This document shows, in pieces, positions 4,064 to 5,279 of a stretch of 5,279 nucleotides of DNA (the first letter of the stretch is position 1; every line of letters starts with the position of its first letter). The notes under the pieces are model-generated. The model saw only the letters and a list, made by a program, of their open reading frames with translations. It was not told the origin of the DNA and did not search any database. This DNA comes from Candidatus Nomurabacteria bacterium (GTDB lineage Bacteria; Patescibacteriota; Minisyncoccia; Phycocordibacterales; UBA9973): the NCBI GenBank assembly GCA_021413565.1, contig JAIOQC010000020.1:1-5279 (forward strand), given 5' to 3'. The position numbers and the translations under genes are program-made.

Positions 4064-4858
4064 TTAAACAACATCAAGTACAATAGGGCAGTGGTCAGAA
4101 CCCAAATAATCAGTTAGCATTTTTGAATCTTTAATTTTAGGCATAATATCAAGAGATACAAAGAAGTAATCAATACGCCAGCCAACATTTCGGTCACGAG
4201 ATGCAGTCTTTTGGTCCCAATAAGAATACATATCCTTTTTATTTGGGTGAATTGTACGAAAAGTATCAACATAACCACAACTCACAACTTGGTCAATCCA
4301 TGCCCGCTCAATAGGCAGGAATCCTGTGTTTTCTTCATTCGCTTTTGGACGAGCCAAATCAATTGCCTGGTGGGCAGTATTAATATCACCAGTAAAGATA
4401 ATTGCATAACCAGCCTTTTTTTTCTTATTTATAAATTCCAAAAATTCATCATAAAAACGAAGTTTATAATCTAGACGCTCCGGACCTGCTCCACCATTGG
4501 GAAAATAGCAGTTCAAAAGAATGGTTTTTTTATTAAAACCAAAGGCATCTTTATTGAAATAAAGTACAAGAAGTCGGCCTTATGCATCTAAATCTTCCAC
4601 ACCCAAAACTTCTTCAACTTTTACTGGTTTGATTTTTGTATACACAGCCACACCACTATATCCTTTTCTACCTTTTGAATGTGAGAAGTAAGAAGTATAA
4701 CCTTTAATATTTTTCACATCCTCTGACAGTTGAACTTCCTCGACTTTTGTTTCTTGTAAACAAACAATATCTGGTTTGTATTTAGAAAACAGGGGATTAA
4801 AATGTCCCTGCTTGGCTGTTGCTCGTAGACCATTAGTGTTCCAACTGATAATCTTCAT
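4064..4858 (-). pseudogene. xth: Exodeoxyribonuclease III (AP endonuclease) interrupted by one in-frame TAA
   Basis: Exonuclease III removes nucleotides 3'-5' from duplex DNA and cuts abasic sites in base-excision repair. The 264-codon reading frame matches the family's usual length, but codon 93 (4580-4582) is TAA. Both sides are in the same frame, so there is no indel: ...GVEDLDA, stop, GRLLVLYFNKDAFG... Homologues have an acidic residue here in my recollection, so GAA to TAA is the simplest change. All catalytic signatures remain: N7 in SWNTNGLRA, E36 in CLQETK, Y118 in NCYFPNGG, D158 and N160 in FTGDINTAHQ, D230 in GWRIDYFFVS, and D255-H256 in GSDHCPIVLD. Everything else looks under selection, so the mutation is recent or the base is a sequencing or assembly error. 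As written, only a 92-residue N-terminal fragment would be made. The gene starts 15 nt after the recombinase stop, probably in one operon. Confidence 0.88.
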
Positions 4859-4873
4859 ATATATGAGTATACA

Positions 4874-5279
4874 TTACTTACCTTTACCGTGGAACTTTTT
4901 GTGAACATCTCGTAGTTGGGCGTCGGTGACATGGGTATAAATCTGAGTTGTCGCAATATTGGCATGCCCTAGCATCATCTGAACCGAACGAATGTCGGCG
5001 CCGTTGGAAAGTAAGTCAGTAGCAAATGAGTGACGAATAACGTGAGGAGTAACTTTCTTGGATATACCAGCCTTAATTGCTGATGTCCGAACAATCCTCT
5101 CAATCGAACGAGGAGTTAGCCTGCCCTCTCCCAGCCCAAAGCCTTGCTTTGGGCTTGATTTGTTTCGAGAGAATTGAGTGAAAAGGGGCACATCAAGGTC
5201 TTTACGGGATTTCAGATATTCACGGATGGCGTTCTTTGCCGAATCAGACAGAAAAACCACTCGAACCTTTATTCCCTTA
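4874..5279 (-). CDS. Xer-type tyrosine recombinase, C-terminal catalytic part (runs off right edge)
   Basis: The frame is open to the window edge, upstream of the GTG at 5258-5260, with KGIKVRVVFLSDSAK matching the catalytic beta-hairpin region of XerC/XerD, so the GTG is internal and not the start. Counting from that GTG, catalytic residues are visible: H73 and R76 in TPHVIRHSFATDLL, H99 in MMLGHANIATT, and the nucleophile Y108 in QIYTHV. The first catalytic arginine would lie off the window. The C-terminus LRDVHKKFHGKGK is typical of Xer proteins. Xer recombinases resolve chromosome dimers at dif; many CPR genomes carry one such gene, and I cannot assign XerC versus XerD. A stretch at about residues 34-46 (KSSPKQGFGLGEG) is longer than usual between the PLF motif and RLTPRSI and is encoded by a perfect DNA palindrome. 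The gene precedes xth by 15 nt. Confidence 0.93.
   Translation of the reverse strand, partial: KGIKVRVVFLSDSAKNAIREYLKSRKDLDVPLFTQFSRNKSSPKQGFGLGEGRLTPRSIERIVRTSAIKAGISKKVTPHVIRHSFATDLLSNGADIRSVQMMLGHANIATTQIYTHVTDAQLRDVHKKFHGKGK
5133..5155. repeat. Palindrome inside the Xer coding region
   Basis: AGCCCAAAG CCTTG CTTTGGGCT is a perfect 9-bp inverted repeat lying wholly within the recombinase gene. It encodes most of a low-complexity insert (SPKQGFGLG) that Xer proteins usually lack at this loop. It could be a tiny in-frame palindromic insertion. Confidence 0.6.

Noticed and set aside
4211..4474. Plus-strand 87-residue frame
   Set aside because: Antisense to the conserved exonuclease III catalytic region.
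4517..4579. Frameshift or insertion splitting exonuclease III
   Set aside because: Reading 4858 down to 4064 stays in one frame through these 63 bases and gives sensible residues, so only the TAA interrupts it.
4580..4582. Alternative genetic code explaining the TAA
   Set aside because: CPR recoding concerns TGA, and five other genes here end properly in TAA.
5258..5260. GTG as the true start of the recombinase
   Set aside because: Upstream in-frame codons continue a typical Xer beta-hairpin to the window edge, so the gene begins outside.
1..5279. CRISPR array, riboswitch, insertion sequence or rRNA
   Set aside because: No regularly spaced direct repeats, transposase, rRNA signature or recognisable riboswitch core was seen on either strand.

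Overview
The window is AT-rich bacterial DNA whose style fits a Candidate Phyla Radiation (Patescibacteria/Parcubacteria-like) genome. It has short compact genes, a roughly 500-residue HD-domain CCA-adding enzyme, a YraN-family protein and a single-pass membrane protein with a Gmad2-like domain. tRNA genes lack an encoded CCA, and none of the six visible gene starts has a Shine-Dalgarno sequence. This lineage call is inference from style; no phylogenetic marker gene lies in the window.

Left part (1-1022): three minus-strand genes are closely packed. They are yraN, a membrane-anchored Gmad2-like protein 18 nt downstream, and the first 27 codons of an unidentified gene 3 nt further on, which runs off the left edge. 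An extended -10 box sits so close to the Gmad2 gene that its transcript could start at the ATG (leaderless).

Centre (1023-1755): this 730-nt stretch has no protein gene but is dense in signals. It holds a 15/16 match to the ParB site parS, a strongly AT-rich stretch, two perfect DnaA boxes (TTATCCACA, and TTATACACA inverted), and divergent tRNA-Gly(GCC) and tRNA-Arg(UCG) genes, each with a sigma70-type promoter at 17-bp spacing. It also holds several perfect palindromes and an 18-bp inverted repeat bracketing tRNA-Gly. Together these suggest an origin-proximal region and possibly the chromosomal replication origin. One DnaA box lies inside a 15-nt exact match to the Tn5/Nextera mosaic end, so a library-adapter artefact or chimeric join at about 1259-1273 must be excluded. 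A GC-rich palindromic module fills the gap between tRNA-Arg and the next gene and keeps that gene's frame open, so it can mislead start calling.

Right part (1756-5279): the CCA-adding enzyme gene is on the plus strand and ends at a bidirectional terminator. Facing it is a minus-strand stand-alone Rossmann-type protein. Beyond a minus-strand terminator lie an exodeoxyribonuclease III gene interrupted by a single in-frame TAA, and the 3' part of a Xer-type tyrosine recombinase that runs off the right edge. The recombinase and nuclease genes are 15 nt apart and probably co-transcribed. A functional link stands out: both tRNAs lack CCA, and the enzyme that adds it is encoded immediately downstream of tRNA-Arg. 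The parS-like site and Xer recombinase are both chromosome-maintenance features, but no parA, parB or dnaA gene is present here.
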